A DNA stretch of 64,000 nucleotides from Streptomyces sp. CBMA291. Its GTDB lineage: Bacteria; Actinomycetota; Actinomycetes; Streptomycetales; Streptomycetaceae. The stretch's first letter is position 1; each line of letters opens with the position of its first letter. A program made the position numbers and the translations under genes. The DNA lies in the NCBI RefSeq assembly GCF_014596525.1, contig NZ_MSJP01000045.1:19675-83674 (forward strand), given 5' to 3'. Shown piece by piece: positions 19,777-28,408 of this stretch. The notes beneath the pieces are model-generated. The model was not told where the DNA came from, ran no database searches, and saw only the letters and a list, made by a program, of their open reading frames with translations.

Positions 19777-20598
19777 GTGATCAGTGTGGCGGAGAACCTG
19801 CGGGAGACGGTCGGCCAGGCGGCGCACAAGGCGCGCGATCTGGAGCGGCCCGGACGGTACGCGGTGTCGGCGGTGCTGGCGGGTGTGTACATAGGGATCG
19901 GCGAGGTGCTGCTGCTCGTCGCCGTGTCGCCGTTCGTGGCCGAGGGGTCGGCGGCGACGCGGCTGGTCGAGGGGGCGGTCTTCCCGGTCGCGCTGACGAT
20001 CGTGATGGTCGCCGGGGCGCAGCTGTTCACCAGCAACGTCATGGTGATGCTGCTGGGTGCGCTGGCGGGGCGGACGGGGGTGCGGGACCTGGTGGCGAGC
20101 TGGGGGCTCTCGCTCGGCGGGAACCTGGTGGGAACTTTTGTCCTCGGGGCGATGGCGCATGCCTCGGGGGTACTGGCGGAGCCCTCGGCGAAGGCGATGC
20201 TGGCGGAGCTGGTGGCGGGGAAGGAGGCGCTGGCGGGCGGGCAGCTGTTCTGGCGGGCGGTGCTCTGCAATCTGCTGGTGTGCCTCGGGGTGTGGATGTT
20301 CCACCGGGTCAGGGGTGACGGGGCGAAGGTCCTGGCGCTGTGGCTGCCGGTGCTGGTGTTCGTGGCGGTGGGTTTCGAGCACTGTGTGGCGAACATGGCG
20401 CTGTTCGCGCTGGCGATCATGGACGGGACGGCGGGCTTCGGCGATCTGGGGCGCAATCTGCTCTTCACCGTGCCGGGGAACATCGTGGGCGGTGGCGCGC
20501 TCGTGGCCTGCGCGTACTGGTTCACGGGGCGCCCTGCCGAGGAGGGGGCGGAGGGGGCGGAAGGTACGGCGGGGGCCTCTGATTCATCCCATGAATGA
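19777..20598 (+). CDS. Formate/nitrite transporter (FNT) family membrane protein
   Basis: 273 residues with about six hydrophobic segments. Family motifs include AVLAGVYIGIGEVLLL, GAQLFTSNVMVMLLGALAG, SWGLSLGGNLVGTF, RAVLCNLLVCLGVWM and GFEHCVANMALFALAI, which match FNT pentameric channels for formate, nitrite or hydrosulfide. GTG 19777 starts MISVAENLRETVGQAAHKA. The last 20 residues are a Glu/Gly-rich tail. It stands alone upstream of the suf operon. A hydrosulfide role would fit sulfur metabolism, but the sequence cannot tell the substrates apart. Confidence 0.88.
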   Translation: MISVAENLRETVGQAAHKARDLERPGRYAVSAVLAGVYIGIGEVLLLVAVSPFVAEGSAATRLVEGAVFPVALTIVMVAGAQLFTSNVMVMLLGALAGRTGVRDLVASWGLSLGGNLVGTFVLGAMAHASGVLAEPSAKAMLAELVAGKEALAGGQLFWRAVLCNLLVCLGVWMFHRVRGDGAKVLALWLPVLVFVAVGFEHCVANMALFALAIMDGTAGFGDLGRNLLFTVPGNIVGGGALVACAYWFTGRPAEEGAEGAEGTAGASDSSHE

Positions 20599-20611
20599 TC
20601 GTTTACGCAGG

Positions 20612-20630
20612 TCAGGTAAGCCTTACCTGA
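20612..20630. promoter_or_regulatory. Iron box (DmdR/IdeR-type operator) upstream of sufR
   Basis: TCAGGTAAGCCTTACCTGA is a perfect 9+1+9 palindrome. It matches the actinobacterial iron-box consensus (TTAGGTTAGGCTCACCTAA, from memory) at 14 of 19 positions, including the core AGGT...ACCT. It lies 72-90 bases before the sufR start and 14 bases after the FNT gene stop, so the suf operon is the probable target. Confidence 0.75.
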
Positions 20631-20665
20631 GTGACGCACGGCACCGGGGGTGTGACCAGCGCGGC

Positions 20666-20702
20666 TTGTCAGGCCGAGATTAATTACGCAACAATGGCGT
20701 TG
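20666..20702 (+). promoter_or_regulatory. sufR promoter with SufR operator CAAC-N6-GTTG
   Basis: CAACAATGGCGTTG at 20689-20702 is an exact CAAC-N6-GTTG, the site described for SufR repressors in cyanobacteria and Streptomyces. A possible -35 TTGTCA (20666-20671) and -10 AACAAT (20690-20695, 18-base spacing) would start transcription at the GTG start codon itself, giving a leaderless mRNA. An alternative -10 is TAATTA at 20681. No Shine-Dalgarno is visible before GTG 20702. Repressor binding would cover the -10 region and start site. Confidence 0.8.
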
Positions 20703-21427
20703 TGAAAAACGTGGGCGAGGCTCCGGTGGAGGAACTCGCGACCAGGGAGCGCTCGACGCGCAACCGGGTCGCGCGGTCGATCCTGGACCACGGCCCGTCG
20801 ACCGTCGCCGACCTGGCCGAGCGCCTCGGCCTCACCCAGGCGGCGGTCCGCCGCCACCTCGACTCGCTGGTCGCCGACAATGTCGTGGAGGCCCGCGAGA
20901 AGCGCGTCTACGGCACCCGCACCCGGGGGCGCCCCGCGAAGGTCTTCGCGCTCACCGACTACGGCCGGGACGCCTTCGACCAGTCGTACGACTCGCTGGC
21001 CGTCGAGGCGATCCGCTGGATCGAGCGGAACGCCGGCGGGGAAGCGGCCGTGGCCGCCTTCGCCCGTGACCGGATCGAGTCGCAGGCCGGCTCCTACCGC
21101 GAGGCCGTCGAGGCGGCCGAGCCCGCCCGACGGGCCGAGGCGTTGGCCAAGGCCTTGACGGCGGACGGGTACGCTGCCACTGCGCGGAACGCGCCGGTCG
21201 GCGAGCAGCTCTGCCAGCACCACTGCCCGGTCGCCCATGTCGCCGAGCAGTACCCGCAGCTGTGCGAGGCGGAGACGGAGTTCTTCTCCCGCCTCCTGGG
21301 AACGCACGTCCAGCGCCTGGCCACCATCGCGCATGGTGACGGCGTCTGCACCACGTTCATCCCGCACGGCACCCCACAGACCACCGAATCAGCATCCGCA
21401 AGCACGGCCGGGAGGAACCCCGCATGA
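20702..21427 (+). CDS. sufR: SufR, Fe-S cluster-sensing repressor of the suf operon
   Basis: 241 residues. An N-terminal winged helix-turn-helix (about residues 30-58, [24 protein letters not shown]) is followed by a sensor domain with Cys171, Cys175, Cys188 and Cys216. Three cysteines of this set hold a [4Fe-4S] cluster in characterised SufR proteins. The holo form represses suf genes; cluster loss releases the DNA. It begins at GTG 20702, probably leaderless, and its stop overlaps the sufB start (ATGA). First gene of the eight-gene operon and probably autoregulated through the CAAC-N6-GTTG site. Confidence 0.95.
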   Translation: MKNVGEAPVEELATRERSTRNRVARSILDHGPSTVADLAERLGLTQAAVRRHLDSLVADNVVEAREKRVYGTRTRGRPAKVFALTDYGRDAFDQSYDSLAVEAIRWIERNAGGEAAVAAFARDRIESQAGSYREAVEAAEPARRAEALAKALTADGYAATARNAPVGEQLCQHHCPVAHVAEQYPQLCEAETEFFSRLLGTHVQRLATIAHGDGVCTTFIPHGTPQTTESASASTAGRNPA

Positions 21428-22839
21428 CCACCGAGATCAGCCACCCCGAGCTCGAGGGCCTGGGTCGGTACGAGTACGGCTGGGCCGACTCCGACACCGC
21501 CGGTGCCACCGCCAAGCGCGGTCTCAACGAGGACGTCGTCCGCGACATCTCCTCGAAGAAGAACGAGCCCGAGTGGATGCTGAAGCTGCGTCTCAAGGGT
21601 CTGCGTCTCTTCGGCAAGAAGCCCATGCCGACCTGGGGCTCCGACCTCTCCGGCATCGACTTCGACAACATCAAGTACTTCGTGCGGTCCACCGAGAAGC
21701 AGGCCGAGTCCTGGGAGGACCTGCCGGAGGACATCAAGAACACGTACGACAAGCTCGGCATCCCCGAGGCCGAGAAGCAGCGCCTCGTCGCCGGCGTCGC
21801 CGCCCAGTACGAGTCCGAGGTCGTCTACCACCAGATCCGCGAGGACCTGGAGGAGCAGGGCGTCATCTTCGTCGACACCGACACCGCGCTGAAGGAGCAC
21901 GAGGAACTCTTCAAGGAGTACTTCGGCACCGTCATCCCGGTCGGCGACAACAAGTTCGCCTCCCTGAACACCGCCGTCTGGTCCGGCGGATCGTTCATCT
22001 ACGTGCCGAAGGGCGTGCACGTCGAGATCCCGCTCCAGGCCTACTTCCGTATCAACACGGAGAACATGGGCCAGTTCGAGCGGACGCTGATCATCGTCGA
22101 CGAGGACGCCTACGTCCACTACGTCGAGGGCTGCACCGCCCCGATCTACTCCTCGGACTCGCTGCACAGCGCCGTCGTCGAGATCATCGTCAAGAAGGGC
22201 GGCCGCTGCCGCTACACGACCATCCAGAACTGGTCGAACAACGTCTACAACCTGGTGACCAAGCGCGCCGTCGCCTACGAGGGCGCCACCATGGAGTGGG
22301 TCGACGGCAACATCGGCTCCAAGGTCACCATGAAGTACCCGGCCGTCTACCTGATGGGCGAGCACGCCAAGGGCGAGACCCTCTCCATCGCCTTCGCGGG
22401 CGAGGGCCAGCACCAGGACGCCGGTGCCAAGATGGTCCACCTGGCCCCGAACACCTCCTCCAACATCGTCTCCAAGTCGGTGGCGCGAGGCGGCGGCCGC
22501 ACCTCCTACCGCGGTCTCATCGAGATCGGCGAGGGTGCCCCGGGCGCCAAGTCCAACGTGCTCTGCGACGCGCTGCTCGTCGACACCATCTCCCGCTCCG
22601 ACACGTACCCCTACGTGGACGTGCGCGAGGACGACGTCTCCATGGGCCATGAGGCCACCGTCTCCAAGGTCTCCGAGGACCAGCTCTTCTACCTGATGAG
22701 CCGCGGTCTCACCGAGTTCGAGGCCATGGCGATGATCGTCCGCGGCTTCGTCGAGCCCATCGCCAAGGAACTCCCGATGGAGTACGCCCTGGAGCTCAAC
22801 CGGCTGATCGAGTTGCAGATGGAAGGCGCGGTCGGCTAA
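21424..22839 (+). CDS. sufB: Fe-S cluster assembly scaffold protein SufB
   Basis: 471 residues, family length. SufB is the scaffold on which Fe-S clusters are built, in complex with SufC and SufD. Characteristic segments are [18 protein letters not shown] ([10 protein letters not shown]), [44 protein letters not shown] with the conserved cysteine, [14 protein letters not shown], and the C-terminal [28 protein letters not shown] 21424 overlaps the sufR stop by 4 bases. Confidence 0.98.
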   Translation: MTTEISHPELEGLGRYEYGWADSDTAGATAKRGLNEDVVRDISSKKNEPEWMLKLRLKGLRLFGKKPMPTWGSDLSGIDFDNIKYFVRSTEKQAESWEDLPEDIKNTYDKLGIPEAEKQRLVAGVAAQYESEVVYHQIREDLEEQGVIFVDTDTALKEHEELFKEYFGTVIPVGDNKFASLNTAVWSGGSFIYVPKGVHVEIPLQAYFRINTENMGQFERTLIIVDEDAYVHYVEGCTAPIYSSDSLHSAVVEIIVKKGGRCRYTTIQNWSNNVYNLVTKRAVAYEGATMEWVDGNIGSKVTMKYPAVYLMGEHAKGETLSIAFAGEGQHQDAGAKMVHLAPNTSSNIVSKSVARGGGRTSYRGLIEIGEGAPGAKSNVLCDALLVDTISRSDTYPYVDVREDDVSMGHEATVSKVSEDQLFYLMSRGLTEFEAMAMIVRGFVEPIAKELPMEYALELNRLIELQMEGAVG

Positions 22840-22900
22840 CCGCCACCGCACCCGCAGCGCCCGACTCACACGTACGCAGGAAGAGAGCAACACGACAGCC

Positions 22901-24091
22901 ATGGCTGACGCTCAGCAGAACTCCCCCGCTCCGGCGGGCTCCACCACCGCCGGCGCGATCGCGGTGGCGGCCGAGTCCACCGTCGCCACGCGCATGAGCG
23001 CGCCCCCGTCCTTCGACGTCGCGGACTTCCCCGTCCCGCACGGGCGCGAGGAGGAGTGGCGGTTCACCCCGCTGGCCCGCCTCCGCGGCCTGCACGACGG
23101 CACCGCCGTCGCCTCCGGCGAGGGCGTCAAGGTCGACATCGAGGCACCCGAGGGCGTCACCGTGGAGACCGTCGGCCGCGAGGACGAGCGCCTCGGCAGG
23201 GCCGGTGTCCCCGTCGACCGCGTCGCGGCCCAGGCGTACTCCTCCTTCGAGAAGGCCTCGGTCGTCACCGTCGCCAAGGAGGCCGTCCTCGCCGAGCCGA
23301 TCCGCATCGCCGTGCACGGCCAGGGCGGCACCGCCTTCGGCCACCAGGTCATCGAACTCGGCGCCTTCGCCGAAGCCGTCGTGGTCATCGACCACACCGG
23401 CGACGCGGTCCTCGCCGCCAACATCGACTACGTCCTCGGCGACGGCGCCAAGCTCACCGTCGTCTCCGTCCAGGACTGGGACGAGACCGCCGTCCACGTC
23501 GCCCAGCACAACGCCCTGATCGGCCGCGACGCCTCCTTCAAGTCCGTCGTGGTGACCTTCGGCGGCGACGTCGTCCGCCTCCACCCCCGGGTGCGGTACG
23601 CGGCCCCCGGCGGCGAGGCCGAGCTGTTCGGCCTGTACTTCACCGACGCCGGGCAGCACCAGGAGCACCGCCTCCTGGTCGACCACAACACCCCGCACTG
23701 CAAGTCCAACGTGGCCTACAAGGGCGCGCTCCAGGGCCAGGGCGCGCACGCCGTCTGGATCGGCGACGTGCTCATCCAGGCCGCCGCCGAGGGCACCGAC
23801 ACCTACGAACTCAACCGGAACCTGGTCCTCACGGACGGCGCCCGGGTCGACTCCGTGCCGAACCTGGAGATCGAGACCGGCGAGATCACCGGTGCCGGTC
23901 ACGCCTCGGCCACCGGCCGCTTCGACGACGAGCAGCTCTTCTACCTCATGTCCCGGGGCATCCCGGAGGTCGAGGCCCGCCGCCTCGTCGTCCGCGGCTT
24001 CTTCGCGGAACTCGTCCAGCAGATCGGTCTGCCGGACGTCCAGGAGCGACTTCTCGCCAAGATCGAGGCCGAGCTGGAGGCCTCCGTCTGA
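22901..24091 (+). CDS. sufD: Fe-S cluster assembly protein SufD
   Basis: 396 residues, family length. It is the SufBCD complex subunit related to SufB and needed for iron acquisition on the scaffold. FPVPHGREEEWRFTPLARL at the N-terminus, then the beta-helix region, CKSNVAYKGALQGQGAHAVWIGDVLI, TYELNRNLVLTDGARVDSVPNLEIET and the C-terminal [27 protein letters not shown] support it. ATG 22901 follows sufB by 61 bases with AGGAAGAGAG upstream. Its TGA shares a base with the next ATG. Confidence 0.97.
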   Translation: MADAQQNSPAPAGSTTAGAIAVAAESTVATRMSAPPSFDVADFPVPHGREEEWRFTPLARLRGLHDGTAVASGEGVKVDIEAPEGVTVETVGREDERLGRAGVPVDRVAAQAYSSFEKASVVTVAKEAVLAEPIRIAVHGQGGTAFGHQVIELGAFAEAVVVIDHTGDAVLAANIDYVLGDGAKLTVVSVQDWDETAVHVAQHNALIGRDASFKSVVVTFGGDVVRLHPRVRYAAPGGEAELFGLYFTDAGQHQEHRLLVDHNTPHCKSNVAYKGALQGQGAHAVWIGDVLIQAAAEGTDTYELNRNLVLTDGARVDSVPNLEIETGEITGAGHASATGRFDDEQLFYLMSRGIPEVEARRLVVRGFFAELVQQIGLPDVQERLLAKIEAELEASV

Positions 24092-24408
24092 TGGCCTTCG
24101 TCCGAGTCTGCGCGCTGAGCGAACTGGAGACCGACACCCCCAAGCGGGTCGAGGTCGACGGCACGCCGGTGTCGGTCGTACGCACCGAGGGCGAGGTGTT
24201 CGCCATCAACGACATCTGCTCCCACGCGAACGTCTCCCTCTCCGAGGGCGAGGTCGAGGACTGCGCCATCGAGTGCTGGCTGCACGGCTCCAGCTTCGAC
24301 CTGCGCACCGGAAAGCCCTCCGGCCTTCCCGCGACGCGCCCCGTCCCCGTATACCCCGTAAAGATCGAAGGGGACGATGTGCTCGTCTCCGTCACCCAGG
24401 AGTCCTGA
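24091..24408 (+). CDS. Rieske-type [2Fe-2S] ferredoxin of the suf operon
   Basis: 105 residues. The two Rieske motifs are Cys43-Ser-His45 (ICSHANVSL) and Cys62-Trp-Leu-His65 (CWLHGSSFD), in a small NirD/biphenyl-ferredoxin-like fold. It is probably an electron carrier for cluster assembly or a related oxygenase, though its partner is unknown. ATG 24091 overlaps the sufD stop by one base (TGATG), and sufC starts 8 bases after its stop, so it is an integral member of the operon, as in other actinobacteria. Confidence 0.95.
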   Translation: MAFVRVCALSELETDTPKRVEVDGTPVSVVRTEGEVFAINDICSHANVSLSEGEVEDCAIECWLHGSSFDLRTGKPSGLPATRPVPVYPVKIEGDDVLVSVTQES

Positions 24409-24415
24409 GTCACCC

Positions 24416-25180
24416 ATGGCAACGCTTGAAATCCACGACCTGCACGTCTCCGTCGAGGCGGAGAACGGCCCCCGCGAGATCCTCAAGGGCGTCGACCTGA
24501 CCATCAAGCAGGGCGAGACGCACGCCGTCATGGGCCCCAACGGCTCCGGCAAGTCGACCCTGGCCTACTCCCTCGCCGGGCACCCGAAGTACACCATCAC
24601 CGGCGGCACCGTCACCCTCGACGGCGAGGACGTCCTGGAGATGTCGGTCGACGAGCGCGCCCGCGCCGGTGTCTTCCTCGCCATGCAGTACCCGGTCGAG
24701 GTCCCCGGCGTCTCGGTCTCCAACTTCCTGCGCACCTCCGCCACCGCCGTCCGCGGCGAGGCCCCCAAGCTGCGCACCTGGGTGAAGGAGGTCAAGTCCG
24801 CGATGGAGCAGCTCCAGATGGACCAGGCCTTCGCCGAGCGCAACGTCAACGAGGGCTTCTCCGGCGGTGAGAAGAAGCGCCACGAGATCCTCCAGCTCGA
24901 ACTGCTCAAGCCGAAGATCGCGATCCTCGACGAGACCGACTCCGGTCTCGACGTCGACGCGCTGCGCATCGTCTCCGAGGGCGTCAACCGCGTCCGCGAG
25001 TCCGGCGAGGTCGGCACCCTGCTGATCACCCACTACACGCGGATCCTGCGCTACATCAAGCCCGACTTCGTGCACGTCTTCGCGAACGGCCGCATCGTCG
25101 AGTCCGGCGGCGCCGAGCTGGCCGACCAGCTGGAGAACGAGGGCTACGACAAGTACGTGAAGGGTGGCGCGTCCGCGTGA
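24416..25180 (+). CDS. sufC: Fe-S cluster assembly ATPase SufC
   Basis: 254 residues. An ABC-type ATPase that drives the SufBCD scaffold. Walker A GPNGSGKSTL, Q-loop AMQYPVEVPGVS, signature FSGGEKKRHEILQ and the SufC-specific Walker B LDETDSGLDVDALR are clear. ATG 24416 (MATLEIHDLHVSV) fits the family N-terminus. An in-frame ATG 13 codons upstream lies inside the ferredoxin gene and is rejected. The stop overlaps the sufS GTG start by 4 bases. Confidence 0.98.
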   Translation: MATLEIHDLHVSVEAENGPREILKGVDLTIKQGETHAVMGPNGSGKSTLAYSLAGHPKYTITGGTVTLDGEDVLEMSVDERARAGVFLAMQYPVEVPGVSVSNFLRTSATAVRGEAPKLRTWVKEVKSAMEQLQMDQAFAERNVNEGFSGGEKKRHEILQLELLKPKIAILDETDSGLDVDALRIVSEGVNRVRESGEVGTLLITHYTRILRYIKPDFVHVFANGRIVESGGAELADQLENEGYDKYVKGGASA

Positions 25181-26445
25181 CTTCTGCCCATCAGGGGCTC
25201 TCCGGCCTCCTCGACACCGAGGCGATCCGCAAGGACTTCCCGCTCCTGGATCGCGTGGTCCACGACGGCAAGAAGATCGTGTACCTCGACTCCGCGGCGA
25301 CCTCGCAGAAGCCGCGCCAGGTCCTCGACGCGCTCAACACGTACTACGAGCGTCACAACGCCAACGTCCACCGCGGCGTGTACACGGTGGCCGAGGAGGC
25401 GACGGCGCTCTACGAGGGCGCCCGTGACAAGGTCGCGGCCTTCATCAACGCGCCGAGCCGCGACGAGGTGATCTTCACCAAGAACGCCTCCGAGTCGCTC
25501 AACCTCGTGGCCAACATGCTGGGCTGGGCCGACGAGCCCTACCGGGTGGACCACGAGACCGAGATCGCCATCACGGAGATGGAGCACCACTCCAACATCG
25601 TGCCGTGGCAGCTGCTCTCGCAGCGCACGGGCGCGAAGCTGAAGTGGTTCGGCCTCACCGACGAAGGGCGTCTCGACCTCTCGAACATCGAGGAGGTCAT
25701 CACCGAGAAGACCAAGATCGTCTCGTTCACGCTGGTCTCCAACCTGCTCGGCACGGTCAACCCGGTGGAGGCGATCATCCGCCGCGCCCAGGAGGTCGGC
25801 GCGCTGGTCTGCATCGACGCCTCCCAGGCGGCCCCGCACATGGTCGTGGACGTGCAGGCGCTCCAAGCCGACTTCGTGGCCTTCACCGGCCACAAGATGT
25901 GCGGCCCGACCGGCATCGGCGTGCTGTGGGGACGGCAGGAACTCCTGGAGGACCTGCCCCCGTTCCTCGGCGGCGGCGAGATGATCGAGACCGTCTCGAT
26001 GCACTCCTCGACGTACGCGCCCGCCCCGCACAAGTTCGAGGCGGGCACCCCCCCGATCGCCCAGGCCGTCGGCCTCGGCGCGGCCGTGGACTACCTCTCG
26101 GCCATCGGCATGGAGAACATCGCGCGCCACGAGCACGCGATCACCGAGTACGCCGTCCGGCGCCTCCAGGAGGTCCCGGACCTGCGGATCATCGGCCCCA
26201 CCACGGCCGAGGACCGCGGCGCGGCGATCTCCTTCACGCTCGGCGACATCCACCCGCACGACGTGGGCCAGGTCCTCGACGAGCAGGGCATCGCGGTCCG
26301 GGTCGGCCACCACTGCGCGCGGCCGGTCTGTCTGCGGTACGGAATTCCCGCGACCACGCGAGCGTCCTTCTATCTGTACTCCACCCCGGCCGAGGTCGAC
26401 GCCCTGGTCGAGGGACTGGAGCACGTACGGAACTTCTTCGGCTAG
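25177..26445 (+). CDS. sufS: Cysteine desulfurase SufS
   Basis: 422 residues, group II desulfurase. It takes sulfur from L-cysteine to supply the SufU/SufBCD machinery. The PLP-binding lysine is Lys240 in FTGHKMCGPTG. The persulfide-forming cysteine is Cys380 in RVGHHCARPVCLRYG, with the short loop expected of group II enzymes. The GTG at 25177 overlaps the sufC stop. It is followed 11 bases later by sufU, its sulfur-acceptor partner in Gram-positive bacteria. Confidence 0.98.
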   Translation: MTSAHQGLSGLLDTEAIRKDFPLLDRVVHDGKKIVYLDSAATSQKPRQVLDALNTYYERHNANVHRGVYTVAEEATALYEGARDKVAAFINAPSRDEVIFTKNASESLNLVANMLGWADEPYRVDHETEIAITEMEHHSNIVPWQLLSQRTGAKLKWFGLTDEGRLDLSNIEEVITEKTKIVSFTLVSNLLGTVNPVEAIIRRAQEVGALVCIDASQAAPHMVVDVQALQADFVAFTGHKMCGPTGIGVLWGRQELLEDLPPFLGGGEMIETVSMHSSTYAPAPHKFEAGTPPIAQAVGLGAAVDYLSAIGMENIARHEHAITEYAVRRLQEVPDLRIIGPTTAEDRGAAISFTLGDIHPHDVGQVLDEQGIAVRVGHHCARPVCLRYGIPATTRASFYLYSTPAEVDALVEGLEHVRNFFG

Positions 26446-26456
26446 GGGACGGGCTC

Positions 26457-26927
26457 GTGAAGCTGGATTCGATGTACCAGGACGTCATCCTGGACCACTA
26501 CAAGCACCCGCACGGGCGCGGTCTTCGGGACGGCGACGCCGAGGTGCACCACGTCAACCCGACGTGCGGCGACGAGATCACGCTCCGCGTGAAGTACGAC
26601 GGCTCGCGCGTCGAGGACGTGTCGTACGAGGGCCAGGGCTGCTCCATCAGCCAGGCCTCGGCCTCCGTCCTCAACGAGCTGCTCGTGGGCAAGGAGCTGG
26701 CCGAGGCGCAGAAGATCCAGGCCGCGTTCCTGGAACTGATGCAGTCCAAGGGACAGATCGAGCCCGACGACGCGATGGAGGAGGTCCTGGAGGACGCGGT
26801 CGCGTTCGCCGGGGTCTCCAAGTACCCCGCCCGGGTGAAGTGCGCGCTGCTCAGCTGGATGGCGTGGAAGGACGCGACCGCCCAGGCGCTGGGGGACGAC
26901 CCGAACTCTGTGAGGAAGTCGGCATGA
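26457..26927 (+). CDS. sufU: SufU, zinc-dependent sulfur transfer protein
   Basis: 156 residues (start GTG, reading VKLDSMYQDVILDHYKHPHG). The zinc ligands of SufU are present: Cys37 and Asp39 (NPTCGDEI), Cys62 (GQGCSISQASAS) and Cys129 (RVKCALLSW). The approximately 20-residue insertion between the second and third cysteines separates SufU from IscU. It accepts persulfide sulfur from SufS. GTG 26457 lies 11 bases after sufS; the stop overlaps the next gene in ATGA fashion. Confidence 0.96.
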   Translation: MKLDSMYQDVILDHYKHPHGRGLRDGDAEVHHVNPTCGDEITLRVKYDGSRVEDVSYEGQGCSISQASASVLNELLVGKELAEAQKIQAAFLELMQSKGQIEPDDAMEEVLEDAVAFAGVSKYPARVKCALLSWMAWKDATAQALGDDPNSVRKSA

Positions 26928-27262
26928 CCGAGAACACCGAGGCCACCATGAAGCCGGCCTCCGAGGAAGAAGTCCGCGAGGCGCTGTACGACGTCGTCGA
27001 CCCCGAGCTGGGCATCGACGTCGTCAACCTGGGCCTGATCTACGGCATCCACATCGACGAGGCGAACGTCGCCACCCTGGACATGACGCTGACGTCGGCG
27101 GCCTGCCCGCTGACCGACGTGATCGAGGACCAGGCGCGCTCGGCGACGGACGGCATCGTCAACGAGCTGAAGATCAACTGGGTCTGGATGCCCCCGTGGG
27201 GCCCGGACAAGATCACCGACGACGGGCGCGAGCAGCTGCGCGCGCTCGGCTTCAACGTCTGA
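26924..27262 (+). CDS. DUF59/SufT-type metal-sulfur cluster assembly factor
   Basis: 112 residues. It has the MIP18/DUF59 fold motifs VVDPELGIDVVNLGLIYGI and MTLTSAACPLTDVI, with the conserved Cys61. Relatives (SufT, PaaD-like) help deliver Fe-S clusters to target enzymes. It is the last gene of the suf operon, overlapping sufU by 4 bases, and a perfect terminator follows 15 bases after its stop. SufT is a reasonable label, but the precise client role is unknown. Confidence 0.92.
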   Translation: MTENTEATMKPASEEEVREALYDVVDPELGIDVVNLGLIYGIHIDEANVATLDMTLTSAACPLTDVIEDQARSATDGIVNELKINWVWMPPWGPDKITDDGREQLRALGFNV

Positions 27263-27276
27263 GCCGGACCACACGA

Positions 27277-27309
27277 GAACGGCCGTGCCCTCGCGGGGCA
27301 CGGCCGTTC
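27277..27309. terminator. Terminator at the end of the suf operon
   Basis: A perfect 14-base inverted repeat, GAACGGCCGTGCCC and GGGCACGGCCGTTC, with a 5-base loop. It lies 15 bases after the DUF59 gene stop and 23 bases before the stop of the convergent membrane-protein gene, so it can serve both strands. Confidence 0.88.
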
Positions 27310-27331
27310 CGCGTTCTCCGGTCGGATCGGG

Positions 27332-28366
27332 TCAGTAGGGGGTCTCCACCGCGCGGGCCAGATCCGCCGCCAGGTTCTCCCGGCGGATGCGCTGGTCCAC
27401 GTAGAGCAGGCTGGTCACCAGGGGCGGGAAGAGGGATGCCAGGCCCTGGACGAGTACCTGGACGAGGGCGAGCAGGCCGATGACGACCAGGGGGGTGAGC
27501 GGCAGGGTGTCCGATCCGCCGAAATCGCTGACCGCCATGGGGATCGCGGCGATCACGCCGAGGGCCTGCTGGATGATCCCGGTGATCACCGACGCCAGTA
27601 CGGAGGCGGCCAGCAGGAAGCCGAAGACGCGCCACCAGGAGCCGCGGACCAGGTGGGACGAGCGGCGCATCGAGGCGATCACGCCCTGCTTCTCCATCAC
27701 CGCCACCACCGGGGCGAAGGCGAACTTCGTCCAGAGCCAGACCGCCACCGGGGCGAACGCCAGGATCCCGCCCACCGCGAGCAGCGGCCAGACGGGCGAG
27801 CTGTCGTCGCCGTCGGCCACCGTGACCAGGGTCGCGACGAAGGCGAGCGTCATCAGGGCGAACGGGACCAGCAGGAGCAGCCCGGTCAGCAGTCCGGTGC
27901 CGAAGACGGCCGGGACCCGCGCCCAGGTCCGTCCCCAGACCGTCCGGACGGTCGCGGGGCGGCCGAGCACCGCCTCCTGGACGACGACCGGACAAGCCGC
28001 CGCCACCAGGGTGGCGGCGCCCAGCAGCGCGAGCATCCCGACGGCCCAGACGAAGAAGAACCCGCCGAGCACGGGCCCCATGTCGGCCCACTCGGCGCTC
28101 TGGTCGTCGGACAGGTCGAACAGCGCCCGGAGATGACCGCCGACCACGGCGAACGCGATGCCCGCCGCCGCGGCGACGACGAGGAAGGCACCGGCATACG
28201 CGGCCGCGGCCACCCCGAGGAGCGGCTTCCAGTAGCGGCCGAGCGTGGCGAAGGCGCCGGTGAGGATCTCGCTGAGACCCAGCGGCGCCAGGGGTATCAC
28301 GCCGGGCTTCGGCGGCGGGGGCGGGGGGTATCCGTAACCGTACGGAGGCCCTGCGGGGATGGTCAT
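27332..28366 (-). CDS. Integral membrane protein with Pro-rich N-terminus
   Basis: 344 residues. A short Tyr/Pro/Gly-rich cytoplasmic N-terminus (PPYGYGYPPPPPPKPG) is followed by LGLSEILTGAFATLGRYWKPLLG and about six hydrophobic segments. This is the pattern of actinobacterial proteins annotated with a glycerophosphoryl diester phosphodiesterase membrane domain. No catalytic domain is present, so enzyme function is not implied. ATG 28366 is preferred over a GTG three codons upstream. Its promoter must share a 41-base spacer with the divergent SMR pump gene. Confidence 0.78.
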   Translation of the reverse strand: MTIPAGPPYGYGYPPPPPPKPGVIPLAPLGLSEILTGAFATLGRYWKPLLGVAAAAYAGAFLVVAAAAGIAFAVVGGHLRALFDLSDDQSAEWADMGPVLGGFFFVWAVGMLALLGAATLVAAACPVVVQEAVLGRPATVRTVWGRTWARVPAVFGTGLLTGLLLLVPFALMTLAFVATLVTVADGDDSSPVWPLLAVGGILAFAPVAVWLWTKFAFAPVVAVMEKQGVIASMRRSSHLVRGSWWRVFGFLLAASVLASVITGIIQQALGVIAAIPMAVSDFGGSDTLPLTPLVVIGLLALVQVLVQGLASLFPPLVTSLLYVDQRIRRENLAADLARAVETPY

Positions 28367-28390
28367 GCGGCACACCGTACCGGCAGCCGT

Positions 28391-28408
28391 TGTGTACGCT
28401 CGTACACA
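28391..28408. promoter_or_regulatory. Probable TetR operator at the SMR pump start
   Basis: TGTGTACGCTCGTACACA is a perfect 8-base inverted repeat with a 2-base centre. Its last base is the A of the SMR gene ATG (28408). A regulator bound here would block the start of the SMR-TetR transcript and could also affect the divergent gene starting at 28366. The TetR gene at 28728 is the natural candidate. Confidence 0.7.
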
